From positions 1 through 42,412 of IMG/VR virus record IMGVR_UViG_3300025626_000045: a stretch of 42,412 bases of DNA. The stretch is one strand, 5' to 3'. The position numbers and the translations under genes were made by a program. The notes beneath the pieces were generated by a model. It was not told where the DNA came from, searched no databases, and was given only the letters and a program-made list of their open reading frames with translations. The first letter of the stretch is position 1. Each line of letters starts with the position of its first letter. The stretch comes from a virus. Positions 23,636 through 31,485 of the stretch are shown in pieces.

Positions 23636-26600
23636 ATGGCAATTAGATTTTTAAACAGTCAGTCTATTGATGGAGAGCTTACGGTAACAGGAAACGTAGG
23701 TATAGGAACTACGAGTCCAGGTGCAGCCCTTACTGTTGGAGACTCGACTTCTACTGGAAATCATATTTTAGTTGAGGGTAGCTCTTCAGATAATACATAT
23801 ACAGTTTTTGAAGGTAAAAGAAAATACCCTAAACTTATATTAAACGATACTATCGGTTCATCATTTTCACTTTGGAATTTAGGCAATACATTAAGATTTG
23901 GAACTAACGTTGGTTCTGCTACAAACGCAGCTTGGTATACTAAATCAGGTAATGCAGCAGATGTTATATTTAATGGTAACGTAGGTATAGGAACTGCGAG
24001 TCCATCATTATCTTATGGTGGAAAAGGTTTACAGATTCAGAATACAGATACTGCTGGGTTGCGCCTTACTGACACAACTGGTTCTGACTTTGATATATCT
24101 GCTAGGTCTGGTGATGTTCTTTTATATGAAGGAAATGGAAACCCTATTAGAATTGGCGTTGGTGGTAATGAAAAAATGAGAATTACTAACGATGGTCGTG
24201 TAGGTATAGGAACTACTAGTCCAGATAGTGAATTGCATATTGCAAGTGGAAACCCTGTATTAACATTGCAGGATACAAATTCAAACGATCCAAATGCTGT
24301 AAAAATAGAATTTACTGATCAAATTGATGATGTACATGCAGAAATTGGATTGACGGCTGGAAATTCAGGTGCTTTAAATATTAAAAATAATTACAAGCCT
24401 ATTGATTTTTATACTGGAACGTCAGGTACTTCAACCCTAGCAATGCAGATTGATGATAATGGGTTTGTTGGTATTGGAATTACGAATCCTACTGCCACAC
24501 TTCATGTAAATGGTGGCTTAAGGGTTGCCACAGTAACTGAAGCGACAACATATGTAGGAGATAAGTTTTTAGTTTCTGACGCTGAAAATGTTAAGTATGT
24601 AGATGCAGTACAGTTAGCTAGTCTTATTGACCCGTATATTACTGTCGGGGGAATTACAACCGCAAACGGAGGTACGTACATAACTACTACAAACTCAACA
24701 GGCCCTACGGTTACAATAAACCACGATAATACAACTAGAACTGATACTTTAGTTGGATCTTCTCCAGCATATAGTTTTATAGCAGTCGAAACTATAGATA
24801 CCAATGCAACTGGACACATTACTGGGGTCAACAGAAAAAGTTTTAATGTACCTATTCCAATATCTTATAATTGGAGATTACAAGGAGATACTGGACTTGC
24901 TACTTTTATATCAAGTGGTGCTACTGTAGACATAGCTGGGGGGACTGGAATATCTACCGCTGGGGGATCTACCACTTTGACAGTAAACCTTGATGATACT
25001 GCGGTAACTGCAGGTGCTTATACATCAGCTAACATTACAATAGATGCACAGGGTAGAATAACTGCTGCTGCTAATGGTAGCGGAGGAGGAGGTAAGTTCG
25101 TAGATGGTACAGACACTAACGATGCAGTATACACCACAGGTAACGTAGGAATAGGAACTACGAGTCCTAATTCTAGGTTGGAAGTTTCTGACACCTTTCC
25201 TGTGCTGAGACTAACAAATGAATCTGTCACTTCTACAATAGGAGACGTTGTTTCTTCTATTGAGTTCTATAACTCAGACACTTCAGGTAATTATCCTGCT
25301 GTAGGGGCAGCTATTAAGTCAATAAATGAGTCTACTTTTGGAAACGCTAATGCTTTAGGATTCTTTACTAATTCAGATTCTGCCAGTGAGACTGAATATA
25401 TGAGGATTACATCTTCAGGATTAGTAGGTATAGGGACTACGAGTCCATCAGAAAAATTACACGTCAGTGGAAACGCTACGGTTACAGGTAGCTTATTCGT
25501 AGGTCCTCAAATTACTGCAAGAGCTGCCACAACACAATCATCTATATTAAATTTAGGACAAGACAGAACAGGAGATGGTTATTCTTATATAGACCTGATA
25601 GGAGATGCTACTTATTCAGATTATGGACTTAGAATTATTAGAAATAATACAGGAGCTAACACAACTAGTGCAATTCAACACAGAGGGACAGGTGAATTTA
25701 ATTTAAAGGCTACAGAAGCTGCACCTATTACCTTTGGAACTACTAATACAGAAAAGATGCGTATTGCCGCAGACGGCAACGTAGGTATAGGAACTACTAA
25801 TCCTGCACACGAACTCGATGTGCAAGCCACTACCGATCCTTCTATTAGAGTACGTTCTACAGGTACAGGAACTTCAGACGATGCATTGATAAGATTACAA
25901 ACTGCAGGGTCAACTACTGCAAGTAATTACATATTTTTTGGAGATAGTGTTGATGCTGATGCTGGGTGGATTAGATATCGTCATTCTGAAGATTCTATGC
26001 AGTTTCGTGTGAACGCAGCTGAACGAATGCGTATTGCATCAACAGGCAACGTAGGTATAGGAACTACGAGTCCAAGTTCAGAATTGGAAATAGTAGGATC
26101 AGTATTAGTTTCAGATGATGGCTCAGATGATTTTGTAAAGCAAAGCGTAAGTGGTACTACATCCACTTTAGCATTTGGAAATACTGAAGCAAGTGGAGGA
26201 GTTGCTAAATGGCAGTATAACCGAAGTAATGGTAGCTTTTCTGGATTTGTAGGTACTGCAGCAGCCACAGAGTTTATGACTATTAAACCCTCTGGTGATG
26301 TAGGTATAGGCAATACTAATCCCATAGCTAAGTTATATGTAGATGGTGGTGCATTAGGAGGTACCGCAGGAGATGATGTTGCTTTGCTTAGTTTAAAAAC
26401 TACTAATACCAACACTGATACCTTACAATTTACATCCGAGAGATTAACTACAGGAACAAATTTTTTAAGTGCAGCACAAAGAATACAGAGAAAGGTAGAT
26501 AGCACCTTAATGGGGTATATTCAGTTTGGAGCACATACTGATGATCTAATTACGTTTGGTGAGGGTAGTACTGAACGAATGCGTATTGATGGGGATGGTA

Positions 26601-28144
26601 ATGTAGGTATAGGAACAACGAGTCCTGGACACCTACTTGATGTACAAGGCACTTCCGATCCTTCTATTAGGGTAAAATCTACAAGTACAGCAGGTACAGC
26701 TGATGCTATACTAAGACTAGAGATTGGAGGAACTACTGCAGCTAGTATGATTGTATTTGGGGATTCCGCATCTAGTTCTGCAAGTGATATTAGATATTCA
26801 CATGCTAACGATAGTATGGATTTTGATATTTTAGGTTCTACCAAGATGCGTATAGAATCATCTGGAAATGTGGGTATAGGTATAACAAGTCCATCACAAA
26901 AACTTCACGTAAGTGGTAACGCTAGAATAACAGGTGCTTACTATGATTCAAATAATCTACCTGGTACATCAGGACAAATATTGTCATCTACCGCAACAGG
27001 TACATCTTGGATATCAGGCGGTGGTGGTGGTGCTACAAGTTTAAATGGATTAAGCGATGTATTAATAGACGGCTCATCTTCTTATCTTGTTAATGTACCA
27101 ACTACATTAAGCGGCAATCCAGCAGACAATTTAGTGATTGGAAATGATGCTGGAAATTCATTAACGACTGGTCAAAGAAATGTTTTCTTGGGGTCAGGTG
27201 CTGGAGAAAGTGCTACTAATTCAAGCTATGGAGTAATGATAGGGTGGAATGCTGGAGCAAGTACTATTGGTAATAGTTCTTCGGTTATTATTGGAGATCG
27301 TGCTGCAACTGTTTCTACTGGTATGGCTGGTGGTATAGCAATTGGCGGCAGAGCATTATATAATATGTCTGGATATTCTGGACAAGAATCTACAGTAGTA
27401 GGTTATCAAGCTTGTTATTATACTACAGTAAATAATAATCACACTGCATTCGGTGCCAAAGCTTTAAATAGGCAAACTAATGGATCATTAAATACTGCAA
27501 TTGGCTATAGATCTTTATTTACTGGAACTAGTTTTACAGACAATGTAGCTTTAGGTTTCTATTCTGGTTATAATGTAACTGGGAGCGGCAATACCTTAAT
27601 TGGAACTAATAGCGGAAATACTGGTACAAATAATCTAACATCTGGATCTAACAATACATTAATAGGAAATGATTCAGCGGCAAGTTCAGCGACTGTAAGT
27701 AATGAGTTTACACTTGGTAATTCAAGCATAAGTACTCTAAGGTGTGCAGTTACATCTATTACATCATTATCTGATGAAAGAGATAAGGCAGAAATAAAAG
27801 ATCTAACATATGGATTAGATTTCATTGATAGTCTACAGCCAAGAGAGTTTGTATGGAATAATCGCCCTGAGATTAAATTAGAACAAGTTAAAGACGAAAA
27901 TGGGAATGAGGTATTTGATGAAAATGAAGAGCCAGTTTATGAAGAAGTACAATTTCATTCTAGTAATAAGGGCAAAAAAGATTTTGGATTTGTAGCACAA
28001 GAGGTGCAAGAATTAGATGATGATACATTAAGGCTTATATACAATTCAAATCCAGATAAGCTAGAAATGAGTTATGGCAAACTTGTTCCTATATTAGTGA
28101 AGGCAATACAAGAATTAAAGGCAGAAATAGAAGCATTAAGATAA
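23636..28144 (+). CDS. Large tail fibre/spike with S74 intramolecular chaperone domain
   Basis: The product is 1502 residues and is a likely host-recognition fibre. After an N-terminal anchor (MAIRFLNSQSIDGELTV) there are eleven short GNVGIGTTSP-type repeats up to about residue 1085, separated by beta segments. Residues about 1150-1360 form a second repetitive region (NLVIGNDAGNSL, NVFLGSGAGE, NTAIGYRSL, NTLIGTNSG) like YadA-type left-handed beta rolls. Residues 1379-1502 are a Peptidase_S74 chaperone: SDERDKAEIKDL supplies the Ser1379/Lys1384 dyad, and self-cleavage just before Ser1379 would release the C-terminal piece after trimer folding, as in phage endosialidases and T5 L-shaped fibre. 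The end is a helical coil (LVKAIQELKAEIEALR). Confidence 0.92.
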   Translation: MAIRFLNSQSIDGELTVTGNVGIGTTSPGAALTVGDSTSTGNHILVEGSSSDNTYTVFEGKRKYPKLILNDTIGSSFSLWNLGNTLRFGTNVGSATNAAWYTKSGNAADVIFNGNVGIGTASPSLSYGGKGLQIQNTDTAGLRLTDTTGSDFDISARSGDVLLYEGNGNPIRIGVGGNEKMRITNDGRVGIGTTSPDSELHIASGNPVLTLQDTNSNDPNAVKIEFTDQIDDVHAEIGLTAGNSGALNIKNNYKPIDFYTGTSGTSTLAMQIDDNGFVGIGITNPTATLHVNGGLRVATVTEATTYVGDKFLVSDAENVKYVDAVQLASLIDPYITVGGITTANGGTYITTTNSTGPTVTINHDNTTRTDTLVGSSPAYSFIAVETIDTNATGHITGVNRKSFNVPIPISYNWRLQGDTGLATFISSGATVDIAGGTGISTAGGSTTLTVNLDDTAVTAGAYTSANITIDAQGRITAAANGSGGGGKFVDGTDTNDAVYTTGNVGIGTTSPNSRLEVSDTFPVLRLTNESVTSTIGDVVSSIEFYNSDTSGNYPAVGAAIKSINESTFGNANALGFFTNSDSASETEYMRITSSGLVGIGTTSPSEKLHVSGNATVTGSLFVGPQITARAATTQSSILNLGQDRTGDGYSYIDLIGDATYSDYGLRIIRNNTGANTTSAIQHRGTGEFNLKATEAAPITFGTTNTEKMRIAADGNVGIGTTNPAHELDVQATTDPSIRVRSTGTGTSDDALIRLQTAGSTTASNYIFFGDSVDADAGWIRYRHSEDSMQFRVNAAERMRIASTGNVGIGTTSPSSELEIVGSVLVSDDGSDDFVKQSVSGTTSTLAFGNTEASGGVAKWQYNRSNGSFSGFVGTAAATEFMTIKPSGDVGIGNTNPIAKLYVDGGALGGTAGDDVALLSLKTTNTNTDTLQFTSERLTTGTNFLSAAQRIQRKVDSTLMGYIQFGAHTDDLITFGEGSTERMRIDGDGNVGIGTTSPGHLLDVQGTSDPSIRVKSTSTAGTADAILRLEIGGTTAASMIVFGDSASSSASDIRYSHANDSMDFDILGSTKMRIESSGNVGIGITSPSQKLHVSGNARITGAYYDSNNLPGTSGQILSSTATGTSWISGGGGGATSLNGLSDVLIDGSSSYLVNVPTTLSGNPADNLVIGNDAGNSLTTGQRNVFLGSGAGESATNSSYGVMIGWNAGASTIGNSSSVIIGDRAATVSTGMAGGIAIGGRALYNMSGYSGQESTVVGYQACYYTTVNNNHTAFGAKALNRQTNGSLNTAIGYRSLFTGTSFTDNVALGFYSGYNVTGSGNTLIGTNSGNTGTNNLTSGSNNTLIGNDSAASSATVSNEFTLGNSSISTLRCAVTSITSLSDERDKAEIKDLTYGLDFIDSLQPREFVWNNRPEIKLEQVKDENGNEVFDENEEPVYEEVQFHSSNKGKKDFGFVAQEVQELDDDTLRLIYNSNPDKLEMSYGKLVPILVKAIQELKAEIEALR
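23690..26893 (+). repeat. Eleven dispersed 30-bp coding repeats (GNVGIGTTSP units)
   Basis: Near-identical DNA units reading GGTATAGGAACTACGAGTCC or close variants recur inside the fibre gene, starting near 23690, 23977, 24197, 24470, 25138, 25427, 25778, 26047, 26300, 26600 and 26864 (starts approximate except first and last). Spacing is irregular (about 200-670 bases), unlike CRISPR. Such homology can mediate gain or loss of fibre segments by recombination. Confidence 0.85.
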
Positions 28145-28154
28145 TTTTTTTTTA

Positions 28155-28165
28155 TTATATTTACA
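28155..28165 (+). promoter_or_regulatory. Candidate promoter, TTATATTTACA element (copy 1)
   Basis: A nine-T tract is followed by TTATTATATTTACA. The 11-mer TTATATTTACA occurs again at 31455 before another gene. TATATTTA resembles the Bacteroidota -7 box TAnnTTTG apart from its last base. It lies 26 bases before the ATG at 28192. Confidence 0.5.
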
Positions 28166-28191
28166 TTAGTATTAATTAAAACTAACATAAC

Positions 28192-28452
28192 ATGTCAAAA
28201 AAAGCTAAAAAAATTACAGCTAAAGAATTAGCTGAAGTTAAGGAACTTCAAAATAACATTAACACATTACTTATGAATATTGGTAATGCTGAACTAGTTA
28301 AAAATCAACTTGTTTCTAAACATGCGGAGTTACAAACAGATTGGTCTGCTATTAGCAAATTACTAGAAGACAAGTATGGTTCTGTAAATATTAGCTTGGA
28401 AGATGGTGTAATATCTCCATTAAAGGAAGAAGCTTCTTTAGAAAAGGTTTAA
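28192..28452 (+). CDS. Small coiled-coil protein
   Basis: The 86-residue product is helical: a basic start (MSKKAKKITAKELAEVKELQ), then NNINTLLMNIGNAELVKNQL, then a DKYGSVNISLEDGVISPL ending. The pattern 'Q--IN-L---IG--E--K----------------LE-KYG-VNI-L--G-I' is common in small Bacteroidota phage proteins located downstream of fibre genes. Function is unknown; a fibre-assembly helper is a possibility because of its position after the S74 fibre. Confidence 0.75.
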   Translation: MSKKAKKITAKELAEVKELQNNINTLLMNIGNAELVKNQLVSKHAELQTDWSAISKLLEDKYGSVNISLEDGVISPLKEEASLEKV

Positions 28453-28520
28453 TAGTTATTTTTATAAGTGCTTGCAATTTTTTTTAAAACACGGTATTAA
28501 CTTGCTTGGTTTTAATTTTT

Positions 28521-28532
28521 TTTGTATATTAT
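28521..28532 (+). promoter_or_regulatory. Candidate late promoter, exact TTTGTATATTAT element (copy 3)
   Basis: Within the 130-base gap 28453-28582, a run of eight T leads directly into TTTGTATATTAT, 50 bases before the ATG at 28583. No strong hairpin precedes the T run, so it is probably part of the promoter element and not a terminator. Confidence 0.6.
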
Positions 28533-28582
28533 AAGTGTATAGTTTGTAATAGAACTATGCATTATATTAAAATAAAGCATTT

Positions 28583-30793
28583 ATGATTCCAACAAATTCA
28601 AGTGCCACCACAAATGGATGTGATAATATATCTTCTAATTGTGTAATATGGCAAGGCCCTGATATTTCTTGTATAGATTTATGTAACGGTGATACAATCT
28701 CTGAGGTAGTATTTAAATTAGCAACTGAAGTTTGTAGTTTAATAACAAATGGTGTTTCTGCAAATCCAAGCCTAACAGGTCTGGACTTAACATGTTTAAA
28801 CATTAGAGGTGTAACACCAACTGAACTAGTTCCTGTTCTTCAGGCAATGATAGTTCAGATATGTAATAATTCAACTACAACAGGAACTCCAGTTCCTACT
28901 GCAGCAGATCTTCTTACATTACCAACTTGCTTACAATATACTGATTCAAACGGTAATCCTGTTACTCAAGTTTATTTAGAACAGTATGCTATATTAACTG
29001 CACAAAAAGTATGTAGTAATCTTGAAAGGATTATAGTTATTGAAGCTTCAATAGCTACGATTAATACTAGACTGAACACTATTGAAGCTTGTGTATTTCC
29101 AGGAGGGGTATGTGCTGTAGGAAGTTCAAGTGAAGTGCAGATTATACCAACTTGCGTTAGTAATGTTGGTCAGCTAACAAATGTATCTGTTGTTGTATCT
29201 GCTTTAGAAATTGCATTTTGTGCTTTACAAACTGCTGTAGGAACACCTAGTTTAATTAATAATGCAATATCACAATCAGTTATTACTGGTTCTTATGCAA
29301 CATTAACATCATCAAATGTAACATATAGTGGAATAGCAGGATGGAATAATACACCTACTACATTAGCACAATCAGTTCAGAATGCTTGGGTTGTTATAGA
29401 TGATTTATACACATCAATATCAAGTATACAGTCAACTTGTTGTCCTACAGGATGTGATTCTGTTATATTTAATTATCTATCATCTGGTGTTGTTAATTCA
29501 ACAGGTGTTATAGAAGGTATACTTTTTGACTTTACAAATTCTGTAATACCATCAGGTTATTTAGATACTACAGATCATTCAATTATAACGTTAACAGATG
29601 CTGATGGAAGTTCTGTAACTACAACATTTAGCGTAGCTAACTTACAGAACTCAGGTTCTGGTTTAACAGTTAGTACTGGAACTTTAAATACTTTCCAAAA
29701 CATTAGCATTACAGTAGACTTTTCAGTAACTGATGCTATAGATACATGTGAGTCAATACAAAGCAGTGTTGTAAATGGTTTAATAACATGTCCTACAATG
29801 CTATTAACTGGAATAACAACAACAGGTGTAACAGTAAACTTTACTAACGTATTGGGTATAACTGCTGTATATACAATAGATATACTAGATGGATCTACTG
29901 TTGTAGATACATTTGTAATTAATTCACCTAATGCTTCACCATCTCATTCATTTACAGGGTTAAGTCCTAATACAAATTATATAGCCAGACTTACTGTAGC
30001 AATTGGTGGAGTAACAAAAGTATGTACAAATACTGCTGCCTTTCAAACAGTAAGTAACGCTTTACCTTGTACAAATGGTATGGATGTAGTATTTGTACTT
30101 GATTACACTCAAAGTATGAGTGGTGAGATTACAACAATTCAAAATGATATTCCTGGATTAGTTGCAGGTATAGTAACTTCTTCTGGTTCTAATGATTATA
30201 GATTAGCATTGGTTACTGCAGATGAGTCTGGTTCAGTTACACCAGATTATGGAAGTTGTATAGATTATACTGACTTACCTTTAAATCAAAGATTATCTTT
30301 ATTAGGAACAGATAATAATTATATATATACTACTTTCTGGGAAATATTCCAAAATAATAACTCATCAAGTTTTACAACAGCATTAAATTTATTAAATGGT
30401 GGAGTAGATACTACATGTATAAACATTGGAGATGGTAATGGAGTGGCTGAACCAACAGACTATGCTGCTCAATTAGCTGTAGCAGGCGGTTCTGTTCCAG
30501 GTGCGTTTAGAGCTAATGCAGCTAAATATGTAGTTATTATTACAGATCAATTACCAGGAGGTATATCAGATAGTTTTAACGCTGTAACATGGGCTGGTAT
30601 TCAGAATATGATAGCTTATGCAAATACTAACGGAATTAAGTATGTTATATGTGGGGTAGGATCAACTTTAGGTGCAACTATAAATGGTGTTTACATTCAA
30701 CCTTGGATAGAATTAGCTCAGCAAACAGGTGGTGCTACTACTACTTCTTACTTACCTACAACAATAAGTAGTGTAATAACAGGAACTTGTTAA
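28583..30793 (+). CDS. Virion surface protein with FN3 and von Willebrand A domains
   Basis: The product is 736 residues. The N-terminal part (NCVIWQGPDISCIDLCNGDT then ISEVVFKLATEVCSL) looks like a conserved anchor in aquatic Bacteroidota phages. The middle is Ser/Thr-rich. Residues about 400-490 form a fibronectin type III-like domain (ITTTGVTVNFTNVLGITAVY ... FTGLSPNTNYIARLTV). From about residue 497 a vWA domain follows: MDVVFVLDYTQSMSG gives the metal-site motif D507-x-T509-x-S511, with YVVIITDQLPGG as the later core strand. vWA domains bind protein ligands through a metal ion, so an adhesive or receptor-binding role is expected. It stands in the fibre region, with its own candidate promoter. 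Confidence 0.83.
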   Translation: MIPTNSSATTNGCDNISSNCVIWQGPDISCIDLCNGDTISEVVFKLATEVCSLITNGVSANPSLTGLDLTCLNIRGVTPTELVPVLQAMIVQICNNSTTTGTPVPTAADLLTLPTCLQYTDSNGNPVTQVYLEQYAILTAQKVCSNLERIIVIEASIATINTRLNTIEACVFPGGVCAVGSSSEVQIIPTCVSNVGQLTNVSVVVSALEIAFCALQTAVGTPSLINNAISQSVITGSYATLTSSNVTYSGIAGWNNTPTTLAQSVQNAWVVIDDLYTSISSIQSTCCPTGCDSVIFNYLSSGVVNSTGVIEGILFDFTNSVIPSGYLDTTDHSIITLTDADGSSVTTTFSVANLQNSGSGLTVSTGTLNTFQNISITVDFSVTDAIDTCESIQSSVVNGLITCPTMLLTGITTTGVTVNFTNVLGITAVYTIDILDGSTVVDTFVINSPNASPSHSFTGLSPNTNYIARLTVAIGGVTKVCTNTAAFQTVSNALPCTNGMDVVFVLDYTQSMSGEITTIQNDIPGLVAGIVTSSGSNDYRLALVTADESGSVTPDYGSCIDYTDLPLNQRLSLLGTDNNYIYTTFWEIFQNNNSSSFTTALNLLNGGVDTTCINIGDGNGVAEPTDYAAQLAVAGGSVPGAFRANAAKYVVIITDQLPGGISDSFNAVTWAGIQNMIAYANTNGIKYVICGVGSTLGATINGVYIQPWIELAQQTGGATTTSYLPTTISSVITGTC

Positions 30794-30812
30794 TAAAATA
30801 AAAATATAAAAA

Positions 30813-31373
30813 ATGGCATGTAATTGTACAAAATGTAGTAAAAAGTGTAGTTGCGCTGATACAGCAATAACTAATGCATGTACTTACACTGATTGTAGTG
30901 TAGGAAGTGAAAGATGCGATGATGTGCAATGTGCATCATGCGTTAGCTATTGTGGTACTTCCTTTCAAATTGGTGATAGCGGTAGTCAAATAGTTATAAC
31001 TTCTGGTGAAAGATTAGATTCTATTATTCAAAAGTTTTCTATGATTCTATCAAATGGATTAGGTGCTTGTACATCAAATGATCTACAGCATGATCCTTAT
31101 AATGTTTATGCAGGTACAGTTACAAGTAGTACTATTTCAGTTATTTGGAGTGGTATATGGAGTAATAGTACTGGATTAAATATATATTATGATACTCAAG
31201 TTACACCATCAGGTTGGACTCTTGCAAATGCAACTCCAATTGTAACTACTGTAAGTAACTATACTATAACAAATTTAGTAGCTAGTACAGCTTATAAAAT
31301 AAAAGTTGTTGATAATGGCAACAGTGCTGCATGTAAACCAATAGAGATTTTAATTTCTACACCAGCAGCATAA
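30813..31373 (+). CDS. Cys-rich protein with C-terminal fibronectin III-like domain
   Basis: The 186-residue product begins with a dense Cys cluster (MACNCTKCSKKCSCAD ... CDDVQCASCVSYCG, about 13 Cys in 50 residues) that may bind metal or form disulfides. Residues about 50-88 are helical (GDSGSQIVITSGERLDSIIQ) and resemble the GDTISEVVFKLA anchor of the preceding gene. From about residue 97, VYAGTVTSSTISVIWSGIWS and YTITNLVASTAYKIKVVD form an FN3-type beta sandwich. It is probably a small surface-adhesion partner of the vWA fibre protein. A terminator follows. Confidence 0.73.
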   Translation: MACNCTKCSKKCSCADTAITNACTYTDCSVGSERCDDVQCASCVSYCGTSFQIGDSGSQIVITSGERLDSIIQKFSMILSNGLGACTSNDLQHDPYNVYAGTVTSSTISVIWSGIWSNSTGLNIYYDTQVTPSGWTLANATPIVTTVSNYTITNLVASTAYKIKVVDNGNSAACKPIEILISTPAA

Positions 31374-31422
31374 AAAAATACAACAGGTGGTGGTTTGTTG
31401 GTTTTCTACTACAAACGTTGGA

Positions 31423-31453
31423 AGAGGCTGGATTTATTCAGTCTCTTTTTTTT
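31423..31453 (+). terminator. Intrinsic terminator
   Basis: AGAGGCTG (31423-31430) pairs with CAGTCTCT (31439-31446), including one G-T pair, with an eight-base loop and then eight T. It ends the block containing the vWA and FN3 genes. Confidence 0.85.
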
Positions 31454-31454
31454 C

Positions 31455-31465
31455 TTATATTTACA
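31455..31465 (+). promoter_or_regulatory. Candidate promoter, TTATATTTACA element (copy 2)
   Basis: TTATATTTACA starts two bases after the terminator T run and 31 bases before the ATG at 31486, the same 11-mer as at 28155. Terminator and promoter are fused back to back. Confidence 0.5.
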
Positions 31466-31485
31466 AGGAACTTAACTAATATATA

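Noticed and set aside
25981-26505. Leftward 174-codon frame and other antisense frames in the fibre gene
   Set aside because: They repeat the reverse translation of the GNVGIG-type repeats (LVVPIPTLP) and therefore follow from repeat structure, not from a gene.
23690-26893. CRISPR-like repeat array
   Set aside because: Units are in frame, irregularly spaced and code for a known fibre motif.
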